From: Marinomonas ostreistagni | GTDB lineage: Bacteria; Pseudomonadota; Gammaproteobacteria; Pseudomonadales; Marinomonadaceae | DNA: 64,000 nucleotides | Assembly: GCF_016888445.1 (NCBI RefSeq) | Contig: NZ_JAFEKF010000004.1 | Location: 248,001-312,000 of the forward strand | Direction of reading: 5' to 3' | In this document: positions 29,119 through 38,617 of the stretch, piece by piece | Layout of the letters: every line of letters begins with the position of its first letter | Numbering within the stretch: position 1 is the first letter of the stretch | Translations under genes and position numbers: made by a program | The notes under the pieces: generated by a model | Database searches by the model: none | What the model was told of the DNA's origin: nothing | Seen by the model: the letters and a program-made list of their open reading frames with translations, nothing else

Positions 29119-30042
29119 TTAGTGTTTTAAAGCGGCTAGGAAGTCGAGCGTTGGCACAAAGAAGGCGCTGCCTTCAGTGGCATGGGTATATTTCATGAGA
29201 TGATCAGCACGGCCTTGTTCATCGCCTTCGATCATACTTTGCAGCATCAAATTAAAGATAGAAGGGGTTTTTGAATAGCTGACAAAAACTAAACCTTGTT
29301 GGCTTAGGTCGCCAAACGGCATGCTGTGGCGCAATATTTCTAAAGAGTTACCTTGCGCGTCTTTTAGGGACGTACGCTTAGTGTGGGCATGAGGTGACTT
29401 TTCGTCCGAAGCGTATTCTTGGTTTTCATATTTAGTACGGCCAAAGGTGTCTTCTTGGGTTTTCAGGTCTTGCTGTTCCCATTTTTCTAAGTCGTGCACG
29501 AACTTGATGTAGTTCAAATACGAGCCACCTTGGTAAGCGGGATCTTCTGTGCCTACCAAGGCTACCTCTGCACGATCATCGCCTTCTGGGTTTTCTGTGC
29601 CATCGACAAAACCAGTAAAGTCACGGTTGTCTAAATATTTAAAGGTAGTGGTCTGTTCTACTAAAGTGACACTGTCGGCAAAGGCTTTAAACAGCTTAAG
29701 TGATAAGGCATGGACGGCGTCATGGCGCATCGCTCGTACGTGCAGCAGAATATCATGTGCTCCATCTTTTACCTGTAAAAACTCGCCTTTATAGCTTGGG
29801 AAAGGCGCCAGCTCTTGAGGCGGTGTTTGCTGTGTAATGCGTTGCCAGCTGTGGCTAGAAAAGCCTATGGCTGAATACAGCTGGCTATCAGGGAACTGTT
29901 GTTGTATTTGCGCAACGATGTCCGGCACTGCGGCTAACACCTCACGCAGCTGAGCTTCTTTGCCAGTGACGGCATTTAATAGAATAAAGGTGGCATCGCT
30001 TGACGCTTCAGCGGTGATGCTGGATTGATGGTCGTAAGACAT
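29119..30042 (-). CDS. DyP-type heme peroxidase (YfeX-like)
   Basis: DyP peroxidases use heme and hydrogen peroxide to oxidise dyes, porphyrins or other substrates. The family motif GFVDGTENP is present, with its catalytic Asp in the GxxDG core. Conserved proximal segments HTKRTS and EILRHSMPFG follow, then the GLVFVSYSKTP strand. I start at ATG 30042 (MSYDHQSSI), with GGAG about 12 bases upstream, giving 307 residues; upstream codons would run into batD. No signal peptide is seen, so it is cytoplasmic. It follows batD by 25 bases on the same strand and probably belongs to the Bat operon. Confidence 0.93.
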   Translation of the reverse strand: MSYDHQSSITAEASSDATFILLNAVTGKEAQLREVLAAVPDIVAQIQQQFPDSQLYSAIGFSSHSWQRITQQTPPQELAPFPSYKGEFLQVKDGAHDILLHVRAMRHDAVHALSLKLFKAFADSVTLVEQTTTFKYLDNRDFTGFVDGTENPEGDDRAEVALVGTEDPAYQGGSYLNYIKFVHDLEKWEQQDLKTQEDTFGRTKYENQEYASDEKSPHAHTKRTSLKDAQGNSLEILRHSMPFGDLSQQGLVFVSYSKTPSIFNLMLQSMIEGDEQGRADHLMKYTHATEGSAFFVPTLDFLAALKH

Positions 30043-30067
30043 ATCTGGCAAAACTCCTAAATTATGC

Positions 30068-31894
30068 TTAAAAGTTAGGATATAAGGCCTGTAACTGGCT
30101 GGCCTTAGAGGGCTTGGCTTGCCCTGTCGAATATTCCTCAAGCGCATCCGCGAGCGCATCGCCATTCCACGAGTCAGAGGCGCTAGCTGAATACATGACT
30201 AGTTCGGCTTCCATTAGAAGCTGGGTTAAACGAGGATTGTTAGCGAGACGCTTAATATCTTCTACTCCACGGATGGCGTCATCGCCCCAGCGGTGACGGG
30301 CCCATTCCAACAGATTAGCACGCAGGGTGCTGAGGTCGTGTGCACGACAGCCGGCAATCAAGTTAATAAAGGCGCTTTGCTCATCTCCCGCCTGCAGCGG
30401 GGCAAATTCTTGTAGTGTCGGTACACTGTCGTCACCTTGTGACTGGCGCTGGCGACGGTATAGCGCAATCCAAGTGCCTAATCCTGCTATTCCCAGCAAC
30501 AATAATGCTAAAGCAGCGTAACTTTGCCAAGCCCAGCTTGATTCTTGATTTGGATCTAGAACAACGTCCAGAGGCGTGGGAGCATTGCCTGCTGTCGTAC
30601 TGCTCGTATCACTGTTTTCAATATTATTGCTAATGCGTTTGGCTAATGAAATCGGCGCTACGGACTCTGAAGATGAGCTGCTTGAGCTGTTATCGTTAGC
30701 TGCCCCCGCTTGGTTATTGCTGGTATTGTCAGTCGCATTGCCATTAGGTAGCCCGGCGATTTGGATAGCGTTTGTGCTAGCCGTTACGGTTTTGATGGCC
30801 CTTTCTTGAGGATCCCAATAGGTGACTTCTACGTCCGGTAACTGCAGCGTGCCAGATTGGGTCGGTACTACTTCAATGCTAATAGATTCACGCCCCATGA
30901 CACCGTTCATATTTTTGCTGGTATCGTAGCTTGGGCTGGTCGGGTAAAGCTTGTAAGCGCGTGTACTGGCAAAGCTTAGGACAGGCAATTGTTCACCCAG
31001 CACGCCTTGCGCTGAAATGTCGATATTCCACATCAGGGTATCGCCAATGCGCGGGTTGCTAAGGGTGGTTGAAACGTTGGATTTAACTGCCAATGCTTGA
31101 GTGGGTAGCCAGTTGGTGTTGCCGTAAGACGCTGGAATTGGCAGCACATTGAGGGTAATAGGTGTGCTTTTGACATTGATTTTGCGACGGCCATTGCGAC
31201 CATTGACCATGGCTTCGACACTTTGATTGGTCAGCTCGATGGTACCACTGCGTTGTGCAAAGCCCACGTATTCACGAGTGAGCACCTGATAAGACGTGCC
31301 GTTGACTTCTTCGTAGCGCATTTGATCGTCACTAAGGCGCTCAAGCAAAAGGTTAGGGTGGTTGGGCGTGGACAGCTGCGCGCTTTGCAGATCGGTGGCG
31401 GTGTATAATTCTAGGCTCAGCTTAACTTGTTGCTGTACATAGGGCTCAAGGGTGTCCGCAGTGAATTTAATCATCACCAATGGGTTGCCATTGGCGTCGG
31501 TCATTTGCTGTGCGGGTTTTACCTCTAAGCTTAATGGCTCGGAAGCTTGATCACCCACCTGAATCGGTGGAATGTTAAAGTTACCAACCGCTTTAGGCAT
31601 AAGCGTTACGACCCAGAAGTTGAGTGCCTGATTGGTGCCAAGGTTAAAGCTAAATTGGCTATTTTGACTGCGGCTTAAAATCTCAAAGTCACGCTTTAAA
31701 ACAGAGAAGTCAGGACCACCATTGGTATTAGCAAAGTCGGTGCGTACGGTGAGCTGTACGACTTCGTTTTCTCGAACGACGTTTTTATCAAGTGCGGCTG
31801 TCACTTGATCAGCATAGGCAGGTAAGCTGAGCAAACTGACTAAGCTTAGTAGTGCAAGCATGCTGTAACGGATAAAAATGGTTTGGCTTACCAT
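30068..31894 (-). CDS. batD: BatD-family protein (oxygen-tolerance locus)
   Basis: This 608-residue exported protein has an N-terminal signal (ends SLPAYA|DQ), beta-sandwich repeats typical of BatD, and one C-terminal membrane helix at about residues 460-482 followed by a basic stretch. A Ser/Asn-rich linker lies just before the helix. BatD is encoded with MoxR, DUF58 and VWA proteins; the complex is linked to aerotolerance and stress in other bacteria, but its biochemical role is unsettled. Its start overlaps the upstream gene by seven bases. Confidence 0.9.
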   Translation of the reverse strand: MVSQTIFIRYSMLALLSLVSLLSLPAYADQVTAALDKNVVRENEVVQLTVRTDFANTNGGPDFSVLKRDFEILSRSQNSQFSFNLGTNQALNFWVVTLMPKAVGNFNIPPIQVGDQASEPLSLEVKPAQQMTDANGNPLVMIKFTADTLEPYVQQQVKLSLELYTATDLQSAQLSTPNHPNLLLERLSDDQMRYEEVNGTSYQVLTREYVGFAQRSGTIELTNQSVEAMVNGRNGRRKINVKSTPITLNVLPIPASYGNTNWLPTQALAVKSNVSTTLSNPRIGDTLMWNIDISAQGVLGEQLPVLSFASTRAYKLYPTSPSYDTSKNMNGVMGRESISIEVVPTQSGTLQLPDVEVTYWDPQERAIKTVTASTNAIQIAGLPNGNATDNTSNNQAGAANDNSSSSSSSESVAPISLAKRISNNIENSDTSSTTAGNAPTPLDVVLDPNQESSWAWQSYAALALLLLGIAGLGTWIALYRRQRQSQGDDSVPTLQEFAPLQAGDEQSAFINLIAGCRAHDLSTLRANLLEWARHRWGDDAIRGVEDIKRLANNPRLTQLLMEAELVMYSASASDSWNGDALADALEEYSTGQAKPSKASQLQALYPNF

Positions 31895-33600
31895 GGCTGC
31901 TGACCATCCTCTTGGTTGTAGCGATTTTCATTGCGTCGTTGTTGATGTAAATGCCAGAGCTTGCGCTGCAATAACGTGCCTGGGTCATCCTGAATTTGAC
32001 GCAGCCATTGCTCAAGTGCTTGACGCTCCTCTTGCTCAATGTCTTGTGTGCTTAAGGCGTCTTCTGAGCGCGAAGTGCTAGTCTGATTATCCGCATTTTC
32101 CGTGTCATTGTCTTGTTTTTGCTCGTTGGAATCGTCTGATTGCTGGGGATCCTCGTTGGACTGAGTTTGATCTTGCGCGCCGCTGTCGCTTTGCTGATCG
32201 TTGTTGGGTGAATTTTGCTCAGAACTGCCATCGTCGTTTTCATTTTGCTGTTTGGCTAAAAGCGTCTCTAGATAGTCTAGGTTTTGTTGTGCTTCTACAA
32301 ACTCAGGCTGTTGCTCAAGAGCCGTTTGATAGGCATTTATAGCCCCTTCTATATCATTGGCTAAAGCTAAACTGTTGCCCAAATTATAGAAGTCAGCGGC
32401 GCTATGGGCGAGTGGTTGCAGCTTTTCAGCGGCGCCTTGGTAGTTCTCTAGGGCATAATCGCTAGCGGCTTGCCATTGAGGGTCTTCAAACAGCTGAGCC
32501 GCTTTTGACCAGTCGCTTTGGTCGGCTGCCTGTTGCGCTTTTTGGTCATTGGTTTTAAACCAGTCCCACATGCTTGCCTGTGACTTTGGTGCATAGGGCA
32601 TAATGACCATTAGACAAATCATGAATAAAGCACTGCTTCTAAACTGCCAAAGGAGCCAGACAATAAAGGGTAAGGCAAACCAATGGCCCTGCTCGCGCCA
32701 TGTACTGCCGGTGATGTCTGACTTTTGGGCGCGATCGACCGCTGGATTTAGGCGCGTTAATTGCGCCCGTTGTGAGGGCGTTAGATCTGTGGTGAAGAAT
32801 TCTGCGCCGATGTCTTGGGCGGTCTGGGCAATAGTATCAAGGGGCACTTTAGGGCTGATGATTTGCCCTTGATGACGTAACATTTGTCCGTCAGGCAGGC
32901 TCACAGGGGCGCCTTCAGCGGTGCCAACGGCAATGATTTTTAGCTGAATATCGGTCGCCACGAAGGTGTCTTTTAAGTATTTAATATCTTGCGATTTCAG
33001 ATCATCGGTTAACACCACAAAGGTCGTGTAGGGGTAGTCCACTGGCGCCACCAAATCGAGTGCAGTCGCTAAGCCTTGGTGCAACTGGCTACCGTAAAGC
33101 GGCATGATACGTGGGTCCAGCGCCACTAAAAAATGTGTCAAAGTAGACGTGTCCTGAGTGAATGGGCTGACCACATAGGCATCGCCAGCGTACGCAACGA
33201 GTGCTAAATCGCCTTCTAAATCACTGTTAAGGATGTCACGTAAAACTTGTTTGGCTTTGGTTAAACGGTTTGGCCGCACATCCGTGGCATAAAGCGATAA
33301 GGACTGGTCAACGACAAACACCGTCTTGTTAGTTGGGCTGTAAAGATCGGTCGGACGTTGATCAAAGCTAATCCCCGCTAAGCCAATAATGAATAGATTG
33401 ACACTGATTAGCCCCAGCCACTTGTGCCCAGGAGAGGTATCTGTGCGCCCCGTCATATAGGGGAGCAAATGCTCTGCGACGACATTTTTGAGAGCTCGGT
33501 CCGGTGTTTTAACACTTACTAGCGTGATTAGCAGCCAGCTTATAGGTAACAGCAGTAGCCAATAGGGGCGGGTGAAATGCAAACTATCAAACAGTGTCAT
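31888..33600 (-). CDS. batB: BatB/BatC-type fusion: VWA domain plus TPR protein
   Basis: The N-terminal half resembles BatB: two membrane helices flank a von Willebrand A domain starting VFVVDQSLSLYA, with further metal-site residues around TDDLKS. A third helix near residues 305-335 leads to a BatC-like TPR unit (DFYNLGNSLALANDIEGAI and following). The tail is a long Asn/Gln/Asp-rich low-complexity stretch. The VWA metal motif reads DQSLS rather than the canonical DxSGS. The length is 570 residues. It overlaps both neighbours by a few bases, indicating translational coupling. Confidence 0.9.
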   Translation of the reverse strand: MTLFDSLHFTRPYWLLLLPISWLLITLVSVKTPDRALKNVVAEHLLPYMTGRTDTSPGHKWLGLISVNLFIIGLAGISFDQRPTDLYSPTNKTVFVVDQSLSLYATDVRPNRLTKAKQVLRDILNSDLEGDLALVAYAGDAYVVSPFTQDTSTLTHFLVALDPRIMPLYGSQLHQGLATALDLVAPVDYPYTTFVVLTDDLKSQDIKYLKDTFVATDIQLKIIAVGTAEGAPVSLPDGQMLRHQGQIISPKVPLDTIAQTAQDIGAEFFTTDLTPSQRAQLTRLNPAVDRAQKSDITGSTWREQGHWFALPFIVWLLWQFRSSALFMICLMVIMPYAPKSQASMWDWFKTNDQKAQQAADQSDWSKAAQLFEDPQWQAASDYALENYQGAAEKLQPLAHSAADFYNLGNSLALANDIEGAINAYQTALEQQPEFVEAQQNLDYLETLLAKQQNENDDGSSEQNSPNNDQQSDSGAQDQTQSNEDPQQSDDSNEQKQDNDTENADNQTSTSRSEDALSTQDIEQEERQALEQWLRQIQDDPGTLLQRKLWHLHQQRRNENRYNQEDGQQPW

Positions 33601-34592
33601 GATCGGCCTCGAAGCGTCCAGTGTATGCGCTTAGTCATGACCATGGCCAAGCTGAACAAGCCCAGAGCGAGTAAGCCAAGCCAGTGAAACAATGTGGTCT
33701 GCGGTCGCTGCAGTATCGCATCAGAGGGAGTAGGCTCTAGCTCATCCAAAATGCGATAGATGGCGTGTAATTCTTCTGTGCTGCGGGCGCGGAAGAAGCG
33801 GCCGCCGGTGAGCTCGGCGATATTGGTCAACAATGGCTCGTCCAAATCACTGGATGGATTGATGACTTTGGGGCCAAAGAAGCCTTGCACCGTCATAGTG
33901 TCAGCACCGATGCCGATGGTGTGAATGGTGACATTTTCTTTGGCGGCGAAGTTAGCTGCCTGCAATGGGCTAACGCGTCCGGCAGTGTTGGCGCCGTCGG
34001 TCATTAGAATCAAGACTTTTTGCTCGGCAGGTTTGTCTTCAAGACGCTTAATCCCCAAGCCAATGGCATCGCCGATGGCGGTTTGTTCGCCAGCAAAACC
34101 AATTTGCGTTTCTTGGATGAGCTGATTAATCGTATCGAGATCATAGCTTAGAGGTGCCTGAAGAAACGCTTTGCTGCCAAAGACAATGATGCCCACTCGA
34201 TCGCCTTGACGATCCTTAATGAACGCTTCGAGCACGCGCTTAGCGGCCATCAGTCGATCGGCAGGTTGTTGCTCAAGAGTCATATCGGATATTTGCATGC
34301 TGCCGGATAAATCCAGAGCAATCAGTAAATCGCGCCCGGTCGGTGGAATACGTGTCGGCTCACCTAACCAGGTAGGGCGGGCGATGGCAACAATAAGGCA
34401 CAGCCAAGCACTTAGTAACAACAGTAAAGGTATGCGCTGCTGAAATGCCGAACGGCTTGCGTGTGGGTCACGCAACGTTTGACCATAACGCCAGTAAAGA
34501 GGCGCGTGATGATCACTGGCAGGGCGACGCCACAGTATGAGTAGCGGAAGTGGAAGGGCAAGCAGTGCCCATGGCCATTGAAGCTCAAGCAT
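33597..34592 (-). CDS. batA: BatA-family VWA protein
   Basis: This 331-residue membrane protein has two N-terminal helices, a VWA domain with an intact metal-ion site (ALDLSGSMQ, later Thr, and LMTDGAN), and a C-terminal helix. The start ATG 34592 overlaps the upstream stop and fits the family N-terminus (MLELQWPWALLALP). An earlier in-frame codon would add 17 residues without support. BatA and BatB probably interact through their membrane parts. Confidence 0.93.
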   Translation of the reverse strand: MLELQWPWALLALPLPLLILWRRPASDHHAPLYWRYGQTLRDPHASRSAFQQRIPLLLLLSAWLCLIVAIARPTWLGEPTRIPPTGRDLLIALDLSGSMQISDMTLEQQPADRLMAAKRVLEAFIKDRQGDRVGIIVFGSKAFLQAPLSYDLDTINQLIQETQIGFAGEQTAIGDAIGLGIKRLEDKPAEQKVLILMTDGANTAGRVSPLQAANFAAKENVTIHTIGIGADTMTVQGFFGPKVINPSSDLDEPLLTNIAELTGGRFFRARSTEELHAIYRILDELEPTPSDAILQRPQTTLFHWLGLLALGLFSLAMVMTKRIHWTLRGRS

Positions 34593-35058
34593 GATGTTTC
34601 CTAATCCAAGTGCGCGTAGCGTCGAAAATTTGGCGTCGCTCATCAGCGCTTAGCTTAGCGTTTGCCTGATAGAGCCCCGTCTCGAACAGCGCTACTAAGG
34701 GTGTTAAGGAATTCCTGCGGTGGCGTACCTGCTGATCAAGTTTGGGAAAGAGTGTCGCCGCCGGTAGACTGGCCAAATGCTGTTGTCCTTCGGTTTGCAG
34801 ACAGCGCTTGATACTTTCAAGGCAGCTTTTGACAAACGCTTGATCATTGCCAGATTTTTGGTAGTGCTGATTGACGATACATAGAGCTTCTCGGCGATAT
34901 TGACGCTTATAGTGTCGTCTTAGCCAAAATGCCAACAGTGATAGCAGTCCTAGTAGCACAACGGCTAATACCAACCAAAACCACCAAGCAGGTGGCCAAT
35001 CTGCGATAGGCGCAGGGAGGATGTAAGCGCTGTGCGGTAACTCTATCCGGTCTTCCAT
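34585..35058 (-). CDS. DUF4381 protein of the Bat/MoxR operon
   Basis: This 157-residue protein has one membrane helix (about residues 25-47) followed by a basic cytoplasmic domain. The N-terminal ELPHSAYILPAPIADWPPAWWFW pattern (proline- and tryptophan-rich before the helix) is typical of DUF4381, which nearly always sits between the DUF58 and VWA genes. No function is established. The start overlaps the DUF58 stop by one base. Confidence 0.85.
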   Translation of the reverse strand: MEDRIELPHSAYILPAPIADWPPAWWFWLVLAVVLLGLLSLLAFWLRRHYKRQYRREALCIVNQHYQKSGNDQAFVKSCLESIKRCLQTEGQQHLASLPAATLFPKLDQQVRHRRNSLTPLVALFETGLYQANAKLSADERRQIFDATRTWIRKHHA

Positions 35059-35957
35059 TAATGGATCACTCCACGAGCGAGTAAGGTGCGGGCGATGGCG
35101 ATCGGTGAATCGTTCACATCAAAAGAGAGGTGCTGTACGCCTAGGGCGTGCAATTGTTGATTAAAGGCTTGTTGCTGTTGTTGATAGCGCTGTTGGGCTT
35201 GTTGCTTGCTGCGTTCATTAATATGGCTGGGGCCAGACTCTGTCTGGTGAGCAAAAGTGTACTGACCGTTTGGTAAAGCAAATAGGTTTGGGTCTTCCAG
35301 TGATATCCAGTAGACACGATTGTGTTGCGCTAATTGAGCAAGATGGATCTCTAGGGCTTTGTCGAACCAGATTTGATCGCTTAGGATCATGACGCTTTGA
35401 CCACGTAACGAGGGCAGCGGTGATAAGGAAAAGTTGGTCGAGCTTGTGTCGCGTTCAGCAATATTAGTGCTTTGGCTTAAATGCATTGCAAAGCTTTGCC
35501 AGTCTTTAATGGTTGGATAACTGTATTGCTGTTGCCCGAACTGTAACTGTGCGCCGACCGTTTCTTTCCTAGCATGACTGCGCCAAGCAATGAGGGCGGC
35601 TAGTTGAGCGTAGCGGGTGCTAATAAACGTGGTTTGAGTGCCAAAGTAAGCGTCTTGGCTCAGCTGCAGGATGATGAAGCTGCGGTGCTCGATCTCTTCG
35701 CTGTAGACCTTGATGTGTGGCGTTCCGGTGCGTGCGGTGATGCGCCAATCCATGTGACGGACTTCATCGTGTGTGGTGTACGGACGAATCTCATGTAAAT
35801 CTAGGCCGTGGCCCTTTTTTTTGCTCAACAAACTGCCCGCGAGAATATGCGCTTTAGTATGAGCCTTGGCGTGGCCAAGTGCTTTGGCGTAGGCGGCCAG
35901 CTGCTGAATGTGTTCGACCGACAATTGTGGCGATGAAGGGCTAGTTAAATGATCCAT
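35058..35957 (-). CDS. DUF58 domain protein
   Basis: This 299-residue soluble protein has the DUF58 signature around HEIRPYTTHDEVRHMDWR, followed by a VWA-like C-terminal part. DUF58 proteins are partners of MoxR ATPases. It begins three bases after the moxR stop. No membrane segment is seen. Confidence 0.92.
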   Translation of the reverse strand: MDHLTSPSSPQLSVEHIQQLAAYAKALGHAKAHTKAHILAGSLLSKKKGHGLDLHEIRPYTTHDEVRHMDWRITARTGTPHIKVYSEEIEHRSFIILQLSQDAYFGTQTTFISTRYAQLAALIAWRSHARKETVGAQLQFGQQQYSYPTIKDWQSFAMHLSQSTNIAERDTSSTNFSLSPLPSLRGQSVMILSDQIWFDKALEIHLAQLAQHNRVYWISLEDPNLFALPNGQYTFAHQTESGPSHINERSKQQAQQRYQQQQQAFNQQLHALGVQHLSFDVNDSPIAIARTLLARGVIH

Positions 35958-35960
35958 AAA

Positions 35961-36926
35961 TCACAGCACCGGCACCTTGTTAAGAATCATATTGATGATT
36001 TGGTCGGCATCAATGTTTTGCGCCAGTGCTTGGAACGAGGTCACGAGGCGATGGCGAAAGACCGGATGAACCACTGCTCTGACATCGTCTGGGGTAACAA
36101 AATCCCGTCCCGCGAGTAGCGCATGGGCTCGTGCGCAGCGATCCAGTGCCAGCGTTGCGCGCGGACTTACACCAAAGTCGATCAGGGCGGCAAACTGACC
36201 ATCGTCGTTGAAATAGGCACTAGGATTACGCGTTGCCATCACTAGATGCACAATATAGTCTTCGACGGAGTCCGCCATATAGATATCTAGAGCCGCTTGC
36301 TGCAGGGTACGAATATCGTCTAGCTGCACGTCTGCTATGTGAGCTTGGGACGTCTTATGTTTGTCTTGCTCGCGCACCAAACGTAGGACCGAGCGCTCGG
36401 ACTCAAGATCAGGGTACTCAATCTGTACCTTCATAATGAAGCGGTCGAGTTGCGCTTCCGGCAATGGATAAGTGCCTTCTTGCTCGATCGGGTTTTGCGT
36501 AGCGATCACAAAAAAGAGCTCGGGCAATGGATAGGTGGTATTGCCCACTGTGATTTGGCGCTCGCCCATTGCCTCAAGTAACGCGGACTGCACTTTAGCT
36601 GGGGCGCGGTTGATCTCGTCAGCAAGCACAATGTCGTGCATGATCGGGCCAGGGATGAATTTAAACTGTCCCGTTTCCTGCTGATAAATATCTGAGCCAG
36701 TGACGTCACCAGGTAACAAGTCTGGGGTAAACTGAATGCGCTGAAAGCTGGCATGAATGCCTTGCGCTAGAGCTTTTGCTGCCGTGGTTTTGGCAATGCC
36801 TGGAGGACCTTCTAAAAGCACATGGCCGCGTGCGATGAGCGCAATCATTAGATCTTGGATCAGCGCCTCTTGTCCCACTACCGCTTGACGTAAATGTTTT
36901 TGCAGACGCTCGATTACCGTTTCCAT
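35961..36926 (-). CDS. MoxR-family AAA+ ATPase
   Basis: MoxR ATPases act as chaperones for VWA-containing complexes. Walker A is GPPGIAKTT, slightly divergent from GKT, a common MoxR variant. Walker B is VLADEINRA, and the sensor region FVIATQNPIEQEG and the C-terminal lid are present. The 321-residue length is typical. It is the first gene of the operon moxR-DUF58-DUF4381-batA-batB/C-batD-DyP. Confidence 0.95.
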   Translation of the reverse strand: METVIERLQKHLRQAVVGQEALIQDLMIALIARGHVLLEGPPGIAKTTAAKALAQGIHASFQRIQFTPDLLPGDVTGSDIYQQETGQFKFIPGPIMHDIVLADEINRAPAKVQSALLEAMGERQITVGNTTYPLPELFFVIATQNPIEQEGTYPLPEAQLDRFIMKVQIEYPDLESERSVLRLVREQDKHKTSQAHIADVQLDDIRTLQQAALDIYMADSVEDYIVHLVMATRNPSAYFNDDGQFAALIDFGVSPRATLALDRCARAHALLAGRDFVTPDDVRAVVHPVFRHRLVTSFQALAQNIDADQIINMILNKVPVL

Positions 36927-36972
36927 ACAACCTAAAGCCTTATAATTCTGTCAAATTACCGGATGAAGCAAT

Positions 36973-37000
36973 ATAATATTGGTCATAATATCCGAGACAA
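36973..37000 (-). promoter_or_regulatory. Predicted sigma70 promoter for the Bat operon
   Basis: Read on the minus strand, TTGTCT (37000-36995) and TATTAT (36978-36973) are spaced by 16 bases. The start site would be near 36966, about 40 bases upstream of moxR. Confidence 0.45.
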
Positions 37001-37051
37001 AAGCTACTCTACAAGTTCCGTCGAAATTGTGGGGTAAAACAAGGGCTTGCT

Positions 37052-37273
37052 ATGGCAAAAGTCACCATTGATATCAACCTTCCAGCATACCAATATCAAG
37101 AAATGTATCGCGGCTCAAAAAAGTATCTTGTTGCCGAAAGCCGCGACGGAAGAAAAATTCAGTTACCGCTTTCTGTGTTTCAGCGCTTTGTGACGCGTAA
37201 AGGCGTTTATGGCACTTTTGAAGTAGAATTCGACGAAAACCGAAAACTGGTTAACATCCGCAAAACCTTTTAA
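37052..37273 (+). CDS. DUF2835 family protein
   Basis: This is a 73-residue small protein of the DUF2835 family, recognisable by YRGSKKYLVAESRDGRKI, the LPLSVFQRFVT stretch and the closing VEFDENRKLVNI. No function is known. It is divergent from moxR and ends about 30 bases before pyrD, so the two may be co-transcribed. Confidence 0.85.
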   Translation: MAKVTIDINLPAYQYQEMYRGSKKYLVAESRDGRKIQLPLSVFQRFVTRKGVYGTFEVEFDENRKLVNIRKTF

Positions 37274-37304
37274 TCCTAACTGCTAAGAGAACTAGGCTAC
37301 CTGT

Positions 37305-38342
37305 ATGTATGATTTGGCGCGCTCGCTCCTATTTAAGCTCGACCCAGAAGTGTCCCATGAACTGTCGCTAGATGCCCTTGGTGCATCGGCACGTCTTGGT
37401 TTAACGTCGCTGTTTGCTCATCAGCCAGAGGCAACGCCTGTCAATGTCATGGGGATTGAGTTCCCAAATGCGGTAGGTCTAGCCGCTGGTTTGGATAAAA
37501 ATGCGGACGCGTTCGAAGCCTTGGGTGCATTGGGGTTTGGTTTTGTTGAAGTGGGGACGGTGACGCCAAAAGGTCAGTCTGGTAACCCTAAGCCGCGCTT
37601 GTTCCGATTACCGGAGCATCAGGCAATTATCAACCGCATGGGCTTTAATAACAAAGGTGTTGAGCATATGGTTGCTCGCATTCAGCAGCATCGCTACAAG
37701 GGTGTGTTAGGTGTTAACATTGGTAAAAACCTGACCACATCAGTAGAAGGTGCGGCAGCGGATTATCTTGCTTGTCTTGAGCAGGTGATTCCTTATGCGG
37801 ATTACATCACCGCAAACATTAGTTCGCCCAACACGCCAGGGCTACGTACTCTGCAGTTTGGTGATAGCTTGGCAGAACTAATTTCGCCGCTAGTAGAAGC
37901 CAAGCAGCGCTATGCCGCTGAGCATGGCAAGCATGTGCCACTGGCTGTCAAAATCGCACCCGATATGAGTGATGATGAAATCAAAATGGTGGCGGACACC
38001 CTAGTCGCACAAAAGGTAGATGGTATTATTGCGACCAACACCACCTTGTCGCGTGAGGCAGTGCAAGGGCACAAGCACGCTGATGAGGCGGGTGGCTTAA
38101 GCGGTGCACCAGTGAAAGATGCATCAACGCATGTGGTTAAAGTGCTATCTGAGCATCTGCAAGGTGAGCTGCCAGTGATTGGTGTGGGTGGTATTGTTAG
38201 TGGCGCGGATGCGGTAGAGAAACTGCAGGCTGGCGCAAGCTTGGTGCAGATTTATTCTGGCTTTATTTACCGCGGTCCAGAGCTTGTGCGAGAAGCGATC
38301 TCAGCAACCGATGCCTACATCAAACGCCAAGCAAACAAGTAA
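37305..38342 (+). CDS. pyrD: Dihydroorotate dehydrogenase (quinone), class 2
   Basis: PyrD oxidises dihydroorotate to orotate in pyrimidine synthesis and passes electrons to membrane quinone. The N-terminal amphipathic extension typical of class 2 is present. FMN-binding and catalytic motifs are clear: [11 protein letters not shown], the INRMGFNN segment, [11 protein letters not shown] with the catalytic Ser, and the IGVGGIVSG phosphate loop. The length is 345 residues. A hairpin terminator shared with rmf follows. Confidence 0.97.
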   Translation: MYDLARSLLFKLDPEVSHELSLDALGASARLGLTSLFAHQPEATPVNVMGIEFPNAVGLAAGLDKNADAFEALGALGFGFVEVGTVTPKGQSGNPKPRLFRLPEHQAIINRMGFNNKGVEHMVARIQQHRYKGVLGVNIGKNLTTSVEGAAADYLACLEQVIPYADYITANISSPNTPGLRTLQFGDSLAELISPLVEAKQRYAAEHGKHVPLAVKIAPDMSDDEIKMVADTLVAQKVDGIIATNTTLSREAVQGHKHADEAGGLSGAPVKDASTHVVKVLSEHLQGELPVIGVGGIVSGADAVEKLQAGASLVQIYSGFIYRGPELVREAISATDAYIKRQANK

Positions 38343-38364
38343 GCGTATTTATTTAGAGTGAAAA

Positions 38365-38390
38365 ATAAGGCCAGTCTATGCTGGCCTTAT
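38365..38390. terminator. Convergent terminator-like hairpin between pyrD and rmf
   Basis: A perfect 10-bp stem (ATAAGGCCAG / CTGGCCTTAT) with a 6-base loop is followed by a weak T-rich tract. It lies between two convergent genes. Confidence 0.7.
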
Positions 38391-38407
38391 CTTCTTAATA
38401 GGGGACG

Positions 38408-38617
38408 TTATTGAGAAAAACTGGCGGCTTTAAACGTGCCTTCGACCGGTGTTAGGCCGTTCCACATGTCTTCGCGACCTTCACGCCAACCGGCTAACCA
38501 ATCGGGACGAGCGGTGACATGACACTGTTCTGAAAGGCCTTTGGAACGGCCTGCCATACCAGCACGGTAGCCACGAACATACGCTCTTTGATGAAGATCT
38601 CGTTTTTGTTTCTTCAT
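38408..38617 (-). CDS. rmf: Ribosome modulation factor
   Basis: RMF dimerises ribosomes into inactive 100S particles in stationary phase. The 69-residue protein starts at ATG 38617 (MKKQKRDLHQRAY), with GAGAGGAA upstream. It has the family core RGYRAGMAGRSKG and WLAGWREGRED. The tail after WREGRED is longer than in E. coli RMF (55 residues), as is common outside the Enterobacteria. Extending the frame upstream to 38698 adds unsupported sequence. Confidence 0.93.
   Translation of the reverse strand: MKKQKRDLHQRAYVRGYRAGMAGRSKGLSEQCHVTARPDWLAGWREGREDMWNGLTPVEGTFKAASFSQ

Noticed and set aside
30043-30165. In-frame extension of the DyP gene by 41 codons
   Set aside because: It runs back into the batD 3' end in another frame and its Arg-rich residues do not resemble DyP N-termini; the ATG at 30042 has a good ribosome-binding site.
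34593-34643. In-frame extension of batA by 17 codons
   Set aside because: It overlaps the DUF4381 coding end by about 60 bases and adds residues not typical of BatA; ATG 34592 gives the family N-terminus and a short coupling overlap.
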